Source: GCA-002726655 sp046582185
GTDB lineage: Bacteria > Pseudomonadota > Gammaproteobacteria > Pseudomonadales > Azotimanducaceae
NCBI GenBank assembly: GCA_046582185.1
Contig: JAYGEX010000021.1
Location: 1 to 20,224 of the forward strand
Length of the DNA stretch: 20,224 nt
Direction of reading: 5' to 3'
Shown here: in pieces, positions 1-7,601 of the stretch
Numbering within the stretch: position 1 is the first letter of the stretch
Layout: each line of letters begins with the position of its first letter
Made by a program: the position numbers and the translations under genes
Notes under the pieces: model-generated
What the model was told of the DNA's origin: nothing
Database searches by the model: none
Seen by the model: only the letters and a program-made list of their open reading frames with translations

Positions 1-410
1 ATGTAAGCCAAGCACCCGTGATCGGGCAAGAGAATTCCCTGTTGGCTAAAATTCAACGAAAGCACCAACCGTTTGGTTGACCTGGAACAATGTGTATACT
101 TTGCTTGATATGGGAATCGTTGGTTTGTTTTTCTTATCTTCAACCTAGGCAAGATATGCGGATTCATCACAACGGCATTTTTTTTGCGGTACAAACGGCG
201 TGTACCTCATCTGGAGACAGCTAGTATCGAGACGCCACATAACATGAAGTTTAAGCCGCGTTTCTACCTAAGACTCTTTCACTCGGACGCGGCTACTCCA
301 GGTTCTTTTGCGAATTTCTTCACCAATTTGTCGCACTTTCACGCTGGCCAGATGTGCCGCTTAACCAAGTGTAATAAAATATGTTGAGGCTCAAGTGGTC
401 ACAAAGATGA
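1..410. other. Left flank without recognisable gene
   Basis: I see no convincing gene here. A 67-codon frame from a TTG at 184 to 387 has no visible ribosome-binding site and no recognisable motif, so it is not called. No clear terminator hairpin with a T-run follows the minus-strand gene that ends at 411. Confidence 0.5.
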
Positions 411-1757
411 TCAGTCCTTATGCTGCATCCACACGCTTGAGTGGTTTGCTGATGGTGCGGCTACCTGAAAAGCAACCTCGTCGAAATCAATTATCCTAAC
501 AGACTGTGTATACACGTTATTGTTGCTGAGATCGTGTCTCCCGATCGGCAATTCAAAATGACTAAGGACGTATGTTTCAAGAAAGGCTCCAACAAGAGAG
601 CATCTCGCACTCCAACTCATTTGGACATTGATCCCTCTCGGTTGAGGACCTGCCACAACCGCAACCCAGGCATCTATTGTCGCCTTGAAGGGTCGCAGAA
701 TCTGTTCTCGTTCCTCTTGTTCGCACTCAACTTTTAGATCATTAACATGCTCCCAAGCTGGTAACTGCTCCTCAATTGAGGCCAAGGTGCCCTTGTCGCC
801 TGCTTTCCTGAGCAATTCCAACAACGTCACGTCATCCTTGAAGCCGGCATCATAGGCGCCATCTTTTATGTCCTGAACACGTGACAGGAAATGTTCCTCA
901 TCTTGAGAATCTTCAAGGATTGAATCTCGTACACCTTCATTGAGCATCAACAGGTCATCAATGACTTCCCTGGGCGGACTGTCACAACCGTATGGCACCG
1001 TTAGAGCCATTTTCGCTAATCGCCAGCGACCGCTGACCGTACCGAACGTGTAATAGAAACCCCAATCAAATCGATCGCCTGCAGAGTGTAAAAGTTTAAT
1101 GAAGTTCTGCTCCAAGCGATTACGGCGAATGAAACCGAGTAACCAAGGAAAGGGGTAGCCTCCATCTATCGCAGCATCGCAAACCCCGTACACCACAGCC
1201 CAGTCGGGAGACCAATCTGCTACTTGCCAAGCCTGGTAGGCGTAATTCCCTGGTTGACCGCCGATGAACTCAGATGTAAGAGTCTCCAGCGGAGACCGAA
1301 CAGCTAAGGAGTCCATGAGTTGCTTTAGACCTGGGTCATCGAGCGCCATTCGCCGTTGTGGCAACACATCCAGTCCAAATGGAATGCTGGACGTGCCTTC
1401 AGCAAGTGAAATCGTAGCCGTCCCAAAAGGCACTACGAAGCACAGATCGTCAATAAACCTTGATCCGTCTTGCAGTGAAACCTTTGACGGATCGAATGGC
1501 CTGCTAAGCAAGGACAGCAGAAGAAGTTTCGTCACTTCTTGCGGTACTAAATCCCGATACCAGTCTTGTACAGAATCAAGGATGCCCTGCGTTTCGACCT
1601 TGAAAAAATAAGGATCTGAGAGCACAACTGCGCCGTCAGCCACAATCTCAAGCTGCTGAAGAAAACGGGTATATTCTTCCCGGACAACCGGTAAATCGAT
1701 AGTTTTAGGTGAAGGGAGGTTTTGAACCTGGTTAGTAAAACCGTAGTTAGAACTCAT
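411..1757 (-). CDS. Hypothetical cytoplasmic protein, 448 aa
   Basis: I do not recognise this family. The start is placed at the ATG at 1757 (MSSNYGFTNQ) because an AGAGGA ribosome-binding site sits seven bases upstream; a longer frame from 1802 adds 15 residues without such a site. The product is rather acidic and rich in Trp, Tyr and Phe in its middle third. It shows no signal peptide and no membrane segment. A Glu/Asp-rich helical stretch lies around residues 280-370 (for example LLELLRKAGDKG and ECEQEEREQ). It is flanked by long gene-poor stretches, so it is probably a single-gene transcript. Two mutually exclusive hairpins lie 90-130 bases upstream of the start in its leader. No function is proposed. 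Confidence 0.75.
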   Translation of the reverse strand: MSSNYGFTNQVQNLPSPKTIDLPVVREEYTRFLQQLEIVADGAVVLSDPYFFKVETQGILDSVQDWYRDLVPQEVTKLLLLSLLSRPFDPSKVSLQDGSRFIDDLCFVVPFGTATISLAEGTSSIPFGLDVLPQRRMALDDPGLKQLMDSLAVRSPLETLTSEFIGGQPGNYAYQAWQVADWSPDWAVVYGVCDAAIDGGYPFPWLLGFIRRNRLEQNFIKLLHSAGDRFDWGFYYTFGTVSGRWRLAKMALTVPYGCDSPPREVIDDLLMLNEGVRDSILEDSQDEEHFLSRVQDIKDGAYDAGFKDDVTLLELLRKAGDKGTLASIEEQLPAWEHVNDLKVECEQEEREQILRPFKATIDAWVAVVAGPQPRGINVQMSWSARCSLVGAFLETYVLSHFELPIGRHDLSNNNVYTQSVRIIDFDEVAFQVAAPSANHSSVWMQHKD

Positions 1758-1841
1758 AGTTATGTCCTCTTTAGTGCTTTGGCGAAAATGCCTGGTGCAC
1801 AAGCTGGATTCAAATACCAGATTGATAGGTTCAATCAGACC

Positions 1842-1886
1842 AATAAAAAACCTGTTAGCTTTCGCCCAACAGGTCCGTGACCTGTT
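1842..1886 (-). terminator. Terminator hairpin with overlapping alternative hairpin (attenuator-like)
   Basis: Read on the minus strand there are three related segments: A aacaggtc (1886-1879), B gacctgtt (1875-1868) and C aacaggt (1856-1850), followed by a run of Ts to about 1842. A pairs perfectly with B (8 bp, 3-base loop). B also pairs with C (7 bp), and only the B-C hairpin is followed by the T-run. This is the layout of an attenuator, with the 411-1757 gene starting about 85 bases further on. The simpler reading is an ordinary terminator of some upstream transcript with a chance repeat beside it. No ligand domain or leader peptide is identified. Confidence 0.55.
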
Positions 1887-2429
1887 TAGCTGAATTTATA
1901 ATGCGCCCGCAAGCTGGATCAAATTGGCGCGTTCCAAGATTACAGCGTTACTCGAATATATCAAGTTTCTTAGTTGAAACAGGTTGGATCTGAAGTTAGT
2001 GATGAATATAGAAACCCAATTTGGCCATATCTCGTCGAGAGTATTTGTTTGATCATTAGCAACGATTCTTAGGCTCACTCTTATAGATTGGCGCGGGTAA
2101 AGGATTATTAGATTGCTGCTTGATCCAGGCACCCGCTGGCAATGTCAAGGTTACTGGATGGGAGGGGTCTAGTCTGTACGAGATGTCTGCAAATTATGTG
2201 AGTGAAGTACCCTTTGTGCATACCTGCCTATAGCTGCCTCACATTTACTTCTTGTACACAATTCTGTCACAGTGCCAGAACTCCAACATTCAGGCCAAAA
2301 GTAATTTATCTATTATTTTCAGTTACTTACGGGAATCGGTACACACCGTTTCATGTTGTGATTCTGGCGTATATTTTTCCGTTTTCACTCGATGGTAAAA
2401 AGCCATATATCCTCTATAGACCGCGTCAC
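1887..2429. other. Gene-poor AT-rich stretch
   Basis: No gene is supported here. A 78-codon minus-strand frame (1896-2132) ends just before the terminator hairpin but has no recognisable motif. A plus-strand frame from 2202 runs into the antisense of the hydrolase. No RNA gene or repeat was recognised. Confidence 0.45.
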
Positions 2430-3341
2430 CTATGCCTTACAGCTTTCACTGATCCATGTCAGAAGGATACCTTTTATCGCTGTGACCGTTGCCATGGGCT
2501 CATCGAACATGAAATGGTGGTGCGTTCCTGGAATGATAAATATCGGCAAGGTCCCCTTGGTGATTTCCGACATATATGGTGCGCTGAGCGCACCCTCATC
2601 CGTGCTGTGCTCGCCTAAAATCAGCGCCGACTTACATTTTAGACCTAAGAATTTATCGCTTTGGTCACTGCCCATCTCCAGATAATCATACATCGCCGGA
2701 TCAAATTTCCAGGTCCATCCACCCTCAACTTCCCGCAGGGCATGCTGCGCAAGATAATCCACAATGTAAGGATGTTGGCAGGGCTGTTCCGGTACCAGCC
2801 TGAATCTACCGAGCGCAACTTCTCTGTCCTCATACGTCCTGGTGGGGCGAATGGGTTCATGGCTTCTCTCTTCGGCCTTCAGACCCCACTCGGTATACTC
2901 ATCAGCGGGGCTGACGGTAAAATCAGCAAACACAATACCGCCGAGCTGCTCGCCAAAGTAATGCCCGGCTTCCAGACCTACAAAGCCGCCGAAGCTATGG
3001 GCTACGATATAGGGTTTCTCCCCCAGGTTCGCCGCCTTGCACACAGCCATAACATCATCGGCATAAATTTTACCGGAATATCTTTCTCGCCAGCCACTGT
3101 CGCCATTGCCAGAGAGATCGATCGCTGCCACCCGAAACTGATCGCCAAGGAAGGGAGCGACAAATCGCCACCACTCGAGATTGGCGTTGCTGCCATGAAT
3201 CAGCACAATGCCAGGCTTGCCGATCTCACCCCAGACTTCATAGTGCACATTGCAACCATCTACAGTGACATCACCAACTTCGCTACTGGAATCCAAAGCA
3301 CGCTGGTACCATTCGGGTCTTTCCTGATTACTACTATTCAT
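2430..3341 (-). CDS. Alpha/beta hydrolase
   Basis: An alpha/beta-hydrolase-fold enzyme of about 303 aa, most likely an esterase or C-C/ester hydrolase of a small organic substrate. Visible landmarks, numbered from the start MNSSNQERPE: the oxyanion-region HGSNANLEWW near residue 49, the GNGDSGW turn near 78-84, the nucleophile elbow AHSFGG with Ser116, a candidate acid Asp248 in GEHSTDEG, and the C-terminal histidine cluster HHHFMFDEP at 274-282. The frame stays open to 3452, which would add 37 residues with a weakly hydrophobic, signal-like stretch. The ATG at 3341 is preferred because homologous proteins normally begin close to this point, but the site upstream of it is weak. It is divergent from the SDR gene, with 173 bases between the starts. 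Substrate unknown. Confidence 0.85.
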   Translation of the reverse strand: MNSSNQERPEWYQRALDSSSEVGDVTVDGCNVHYEVWGEIGKPGIVLIHGSNANLEWWRFVAPFLGDQFRVAAIDLSGNGDSGWRERYSGKIYADDVMAVCKAANLGEKPYIVAHSFGGFVGLEAGHYFGEQLGGIVFADFTVSPADEYTEWGLKAEERSHEPIRPTRTYEDREVALGRFRLVPEQPCQHPYIVDYLAQHALREVEGGWTWKFDPAMYDYLEMGSDQSDKFLGLKCKSALILGEHSTDEGALSAPYMSEITKGTLPIFIIPGTHHHFMFDEPMATVTAIKGILLTWISESCKA

Positions 3342-3514
3342 ACAATTATTTTCAGTTCTCACAATTGGGCTTAGGGACAAAGCGCAAGAATGTATCACAG
3401 TTGCAATTAAGCACCGAAGTGATATTTTCACGCTCACACAATCATAATTCACAGAAACTATTTTCTGGCACGAATTTATTCAACACAAGCAAACTTAAAC
3501 CGGAGTAAAACAAC

Positions 3515-4231
3515 ATGGGCAAGCTGGACAATCAAAACGTCGTCATTATTGGTGGAACCGCAGGTATCGGACTTGCGACGGCGATCCTCGCTCAGGAGGC
3601 AGGTGCCAATGTATGGGCCGCCAGTCGATCCGAAGACAAGGTCGCCGCCTGCGCCAAGGAACACCCTGGAATCCAGTTCAGTTCGCTTGATATCCATGAT
3701 ACCGACGCGCTCTCTGCTCTGTTCGAAAAGGTAGGAACCATCAACCATATAGTAGGCGCAGCTACCGGCGCCAACAGGACGATGGCCCCGTTTATGGAAC
3801 AGACTGACGAGCAATTCCGCGAAGCCTTCAACAAGTTCTGGGGCTACACCAATGTCGCCAGACAAGGCGTACCCTATCTCCTGGACAACGGTTCGCTCAC
3901 TTTCGTCAGCGGCACACCTGCCAGAAAATGCAACCCGGGCATGTCCTCTGTCTCCTGCACCGGAAGTGCCGTAGAAGGGCTGACACGCGCCCTGGCGCTG
4001 GAACTGGCACCAAAGCGTGTTAATGCCGTTGCGCCAGGCATCGCCGATACAGCGATGTTCGATCGGTTTGGCGACAAAAAGGAAGAAGCACTTGCCAATA
4101 TGGGCAAAAACATTTTATTAGGACGTGTGGGGAAAGCCACTGAAGTTGCTGAAGCAATTGTCTTCATCATGACCAATGCATATATCACCGGTATCACTAT
4201 TGATGTGGATGGTGGGGTATTGCTTCCTTAG
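3515..4231 (+). CDS. SDR-family protein lacking the YxxxK catalytic pair
   Basis: A short-chain dehydrogenase/reductase-fold protein of 238 aa. The N-terminal nucleotide motif GGTAGIG is at residues 13-19, and Arg38 after strand 2 (AASRSEDK) suggests NADP(H) preference. The C-terminus ends in the typical VDGGVLLP. The strand-5 serine is present (LTFVSG, Ser132), but where SDR enzymes carry Tyr-x-x-x-Lys before the AVEGLTRALALELAP helix, this protein reads SSVSCTGSAVEGL. By alignment Tyr becomes Val146 and Lys becomes Gly150. A branch of short SDR proteins with this replacement is common in proteobacteria, so it is not a mutation private to this gene, but the chemistry cannot be assigned from the classical residues. 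The start has an upstream GGAG-like site. It is divergent from the hydrolase, followed by repeat-rich DNA and a scrap of a second SDR gene. Confidence 0.85.
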   Translation: MGKLDNQNVVIIGGTAGIGLATAILAQEAGANVWAASRSEDKVAACAKEHPGIQFSSLDIHDTDALSALFEKVGTINHIVGAATGANRTMAPFMEQTDEQFREAFNKFWGYTNVARQGVPYLLDNGSLTFVSGTPARKCNPGMSSVSCTGSAVEGLTRALALELAPKRVNAVAPGIADTAMFDRFGDKKEEALANMGKNILLGRVGKATEVAEAIVFIMTNAYITGITIDVDGGVLLP

Positions 4232-4277
4232 CTGGAAGAGTGTTCTGAAGGTTTTGTCGAGTGGGGTTCGCAAAAGC

Positions 4278-4407
4278 AGCACAGGGTCTTATTGCCTACG
4301 CTGCTTGTGGCCCTCCGGGCTGTTCTCATTTGGTCGGGAGCTCCGAAGGGTCTCCCTCCACGCATTCGACACTGCGCTTTAAGGCTTCGACAATAAGACC
4401 CTGTGCT
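4278..4407 (+). repeat. Stem-loop repeat, copy 1 (17-bp arms)
   Basis: The perfect inverted arms agcacagggtcttattg (4278-4294) and its complement (4391-4407) enclose a 96-base core. Aligned by hand without gaps, the core matches copy 2 read in reverse complement at about 72 of 92 positions. The best conserved blocks are CTTGTGGCC-TCCGGG near the start, GGGTCT in the middle and TTCGACACTGCGCTT near the end. The arms have no counterpart in copies 2 and 3. The element lies 47 bases after the SDR stop, in a tail-to-tail junction. No T-run follows either arm, so it is not a standard intrinsic terminator. Same orientation as copy 3. Confidence 0.85.
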
Positions 4408-4457
4408 GAATTTGCTAGGTGCACGGACATATTCAATATTTCGCCAGCCAACAATAA

Positions 4458-4520
4458 CCAAAACATTTCGCGGACAACACCGTCGTCACCACTAGTGTAG
4501 ATGGTGGTGTTTTGCATCCA
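4458..4520 (+). pseudogene. Remnant of the 3' end of a second SDR gene
   Basis: Read from 4458 in steps of three, the plus strand gives a peptide ending SVDGGVLHP, preceded by FADNTVVTT. This matches the way SDR proteins end, and resembles the intact upstream neighbour, which ends IDVDGGVLLP. A stop codon lies eight codons upstream of SVDGG-containing sequence's start region, and nothing SDR-like is visible before it. The simplest reading is a tandem SDR copy reduced to its tail, with repeat copy 1 lying between the two ends. The match is short, so chance cannot be excluded. Confidence 0.4.
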
Positions 4521-4723
4521 GAGAGAAATGAACCTTGCCCGGACATTTCACCAAGGCCGCGCTGTGCTCATGTTAACTATTGGGAATTGATCACTTGCTG
4601 AAATTTGGATGGTTTTAAATCAAAACATAGTACGCCTAATCAACTTCACTACGGTCCGAAGTTACATGTACTGATTCCATTATAAGAGAAACTACAAATG
4701 ACATTCCCACCTTCGCCCACTTA

Positions 4724-4867
4724 GCAGATGGGTCAATGGGTTCCTTGCCGAAGCCTTCAAGCGCAGTGTCGAACGCACGGAGAAAGACCCGCAGGGGCTT
4801 TTGACTAAGTGAGAGCAACCCGGATGGCCACAAGCTGCGGAGGCAAGGAACCCATTGACCCATCTGC
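4724..4867 (-). repeat. Stem-loop repeat, copy 2 (26-bp arms)
   Basis: The perfect 26-bp inverted arms (4724-4749 and 4842-4867; the left arm begins gcagatgggtcaatggg) enclose a 92-base core. The core is homologous to copy 1 but reversed. The arms are unrelated to those of copies 1 and 3. It sits 45 bases beyond the end of the minus-strand selenoprotein gene. The rest of the 4232-4912 gap (4521-4723 in particular) shows nothing I can identify. Confidence 0.85.
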
Positions 4868-4912
4868 GAAACCCACTCGAAAAAAGTTCAATAACAAATC
4901 GGCACCTGACAT

Positions 4913-5950
4913 CTAACGAAAAACATCCGCCTTAAAAGAATCAGCAAACTCATCGATTTTCGTCTCCTGGCGCATCTCTACCGTGCTGGATTCAGTCGCC
5001 TCATCCAGCGGCAAGCCCGTGGCATTAGCAACCTTGGTAATACCATTAAAACCTGCAGCAACTGTAATCGCATCAACGAGTCCCTGAGCGCCAAGCACCT
5101 TCAATCCTTCTTCTCGGACATCTGACAGTTCATCTTTGTCACCACTAAAGACAGCTTCCGCAATTTTCAACAAGATGGTCTCGTCCGCTATTCCTACACC
5201 GGACATTTCTCCGCCAGTGATAGCATTTAGGTTATATTTCTGGCTTGATTTCTCGCCGCTTAAACTAAGCAACATGGTATGCGAAGTAGTTCAGTAAAAG
5301 CACTGGTTAAGAGAAGAGACTCGCGCCGCAATAAGTTCGGTTTGCGAGCGGTTTATCGCAAAATCAAGGTCAGCCAGAGCGTAGTGTGCTCTCATTACGC
5401 CGAAGAAATGCGCGATGGCAGTGGGTACCAGGCCCATTGCCCTAAATATATTAGGTGATGAAGGCAATCCCGTTTCTGTCATCTCTTGAGGTAAGTCGAA
5501 CAGTGGAACCCAGGCACCACCATCAAACACACTTTCATTAACTGTCCTGTCGGGTTCACCATCTGAAGCATTCCCGGGTTCAATCGGCTCAACGCCAATT
5601 CCCCTTGCAAAGCTATCCAATATTATAGCGGTAGAAACAGCACCCACAATTTCAATATAGGCTGCCTGTGAAAGCCCTGTATCAATGACGGATTTAAACC
5701 AGCTCTCTGTGAGCCTGCCGGAATCTGTCTGAACTCGGTGTATCACCTCAACAATGTTGTCGGGGAGATCTGTCGCGCTGTCGTGATCGCCTGATAAGGA
5801 ATATGGAGATAGTGCTTCTTTTCGCTTTGCACAAAGCGAACAATTTGATGCGTCGCGCGCCTCTTTTAAAATCGAGAGTCGCTCAGCGCCCGAGAACCAC
5901 GAGCCAGCTTTAGAATAAGCAGCAATGCCATCTGCGTGACTGCTTGCCAT
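4913..5950 (-). CDS. AhpD-like (alkylhydroperoxidase-related) selenoprotein, UGA = Sec
   Basis: Two abutting frames (ending at 5291 and beginning at 5275) are in the same phase and separated only by UGA at 5291-5293. Read through, they give one 345-aa protein from the ATG at 5950, which has an AGGGA site (longer starts exist at 5989 and a TTG at 6016). The UGA lies in NQCFY-UGA-TTSHT, that is Cys217-x-x-Sec220-x3-His224, preceded by a Glu twelve residues before the Cys. This is the AhpD active-site pattern E-x11-C-x-x-C-x3-H with the second Cys replaced. The part after UGA (LVDAITVAAGFNGITKVAN) is the usual C-terminal helix of this fold, so the protein makes sense only when joined. An N-terminal CMD-like half carries its own CxxC (Cys37, Cys40 in CSLCAKRKEAL). 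AhpD-like proteins with selenocysteine in this motif are known from marine bacteria. The likely role is thiol/selenol peroxidase or disulfide reductase; the partner is unknown. It follows a decayed regulator gene. Confidence 0.85.
5255..5273 (-). promoter_or_regulatory. Bacterial SECIS-like hairpin downstream of UGA 5291-5293
   Basis: On the minus strand, 18-36 bases after the UGA, GUUGCUUA-GUU-UAAGCGGC can fold into an 8-bp stem (six Watson-Crick pairs, two G-U) with a three-base loop. The first loop base is G, 26 bases after the UGA. Known bacterial SECIS elements have a small apical loop with G in the first two positions, at about 16-37 bases from the UGA, so both distance and loop fit. 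It lies inside the coding sequence, as expected for bacteria. SelB binding itself cannot be shown from sequence. Confidence 0.75.
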
Positions 5951-6016
5951 TGATTCCCTGATGGGAAGATCTTGACTTTGATAAAACATCACTACCACCG
6001 TCTGACTATTTGTCAA

Positions 6017-7562
6017 TCAGACTAACGTGGGTTTCACCGTATGTACAGAATCGCCCGTTAGATTCTTTACTACAAGACGTTCTTTACCTGCCTATGCAAT
6101 AAGTTCCAACTGCTTGTTGTTGATTAGATACCTGTTGCGCAAGTATGGCGTGACTTGAGCCGCTGGTGAGTAAGGTATCTATCTGCCTGAATTCAGCTGC
6201 GCTAAGCCCTAGATCGCTTACCGACAAAACCTCTCCCTCACCCTTGCAAAATCCGGTAACAGCACTCAGAGAATTGTTTTCTCTCTCCAGAAGACCAATA
6301 CGATCAAGGCTGAAGAACTTGAATACATGCTCACAAAATCCGATCGCCAGGGAATCTATATCTGTTGCCCTGGACAACACACTCATGACGTTCCAGACCA
6401 GAACAAGATTCTCGTATTCTCTCTCGATCTGAATCGCGTTACCGCGTTCAACCGTGGACTCCTCAAGCCCTTCATGCCAAATGGAGACCATAGCTCCGCC
6501 GCGGCTGCGCGCATTATCAAGGCCCAATTTAGCCCGTCTAAACAGCTCTATGGGTTGCGTATCACCTGCCACGCTATGTGCCAGGCCAATGCTGAAGCTG
6601 ATCTTTTCTCCAATTCGAATATCATTGCTGATTTCCCGCAGCAAGGCGTTCGCGATATGCTCGCCCTCAGAATCCGAGGTATAGGGCATGCTGACGGACA
6701 GCAATGAGCCTCCAAAAATACTCACGAGGTCAGTCGAGCGCAGGTATTGGTCAAAGTGGCGCGACAAGCGCTCGACAATTTTCTCTGCTTCGATACCAAC
6801 CACGGTGTCCGGCGAAACCAGTATCTGGCACAAAGAAGACTCAGTGGGAGACAGGACTTCAGGACCGAGCTTGGACAGCAGGTCATCCGTCCCGGACAAT
6901 TTTTCGACCGAATCGTTTATCTCTGAAAGCTCACGCAATATCAGCACACCACCAGCATCCATAGGGCCGACGATGCCATCTACAAGCTTTAAACGCTAAT
7001 CCGCCACCTGAACCACAAAGGGAGGCATGCGCACGATGCCCTTCTCCGACAGTCCTGAATCAATCATATTGAAAATCGATGACCCTGCCTGCTGTCCCAG
7101 CAACTCAGACCATTTCCAGCCAACGATATCCCCTCGGCCAAACAAGTCTTGGGCATCGCTGTTGGCATTCGAAATCTGGCCGGATTCATCAACAAAGACG
7201 AGCGCACTACCGATACACGTGAGCGCTGTTTGCAGTAATTGCTGGTTTCCTTAAGCTCTTTATCTATCTTGAACTTGTAAAGCGCCATATCGATGCAGAT
7301 TTGCAGCTCCCGATTCTCGACGGGCTTGATAATGTATCCAAAAGGGGTGATTAGTTTGGAGCGAGCAACAGTCTCGCCATCGGAATAGGCCGTCAGGAAT
7401 ACGACCGGTATGTCCATTTCTGCACAGATTTCCTTGGCGACCTCGATGTCATCAACACCATCCTTCAGATGAATGTCTGTGAGCAGGAGATCAGGCCGGG
7501 TCCCGTGCAACGAGCGCTTCGTCTTCGACGATAAGGATTCTTTGTTTCGGTTCGCCATCCAT
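6017..7562 (-). pseudogene. Decayed response regulator: receiver-PAS-GGDEF-like-GAF
   Basis: Reading from the ATG at 7562 gives MDGEPKQRILIVEDEALVAR, a textbook receiver start. About 27 residues are then missing and the frame changes before RPDLLLTDIHLKDG (phospho-acceptor Asp), FLTAYSDGE and the Lys of IIKPVENREL. Near 7247 the frame changes again into a PAS domain (NQQLLQTALTCIGSALVF, then VDESGQISNANSDAQDLFG). That frame meets TAG at 6996-6998 and continues in phase as MDAGGVLILRELSE into a GGDEF-like domain. There the signature is GGSLL instead of GGDEF, with the FSIGLA strand preserved. A GAF-like segment follows (SRATDIDSLAIGFCEHVFKF), ending at 6084 in that frame; a different frame, broken by TAG at 6092-6094, stays open to 6017. 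With three or more independent lesions this is a dead gene, originally about 540 aa. It lies 39 bases downstream of malate synthase. Confidence 0.8.
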
Positions 7563-7601
7563 AAATTTGCAGTACCAAGCTCATATTGATATCACCGACA
7601 A

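Noticed and set aside
184..387. 67-codon plus-strand frame from TTG
   Set aside because: No ribosome-binding site, no recognisable motif, and it lies in a stretch with no other sign of coding.
1896..2132. 78-codon minus-strand frame just before the terminator hairpin
   Set aside because: Composition and motifs do not support a protein; its position before a terminator is suggestive but not enough.
4278..4867. Ordinary intrinsic terminators for repeat copies 1 and 2
   Set aside because: The stems enclose loops of over 90 bases and are not followed by T-runs.
4913..6016. Two separate hypothetical genes (4913-5275 and 5291-6016)
   Set aside because: The second lacks a proper N-terminus and the first ends inside a CxxC motif; both are explained by one gene with UGA as Sec.
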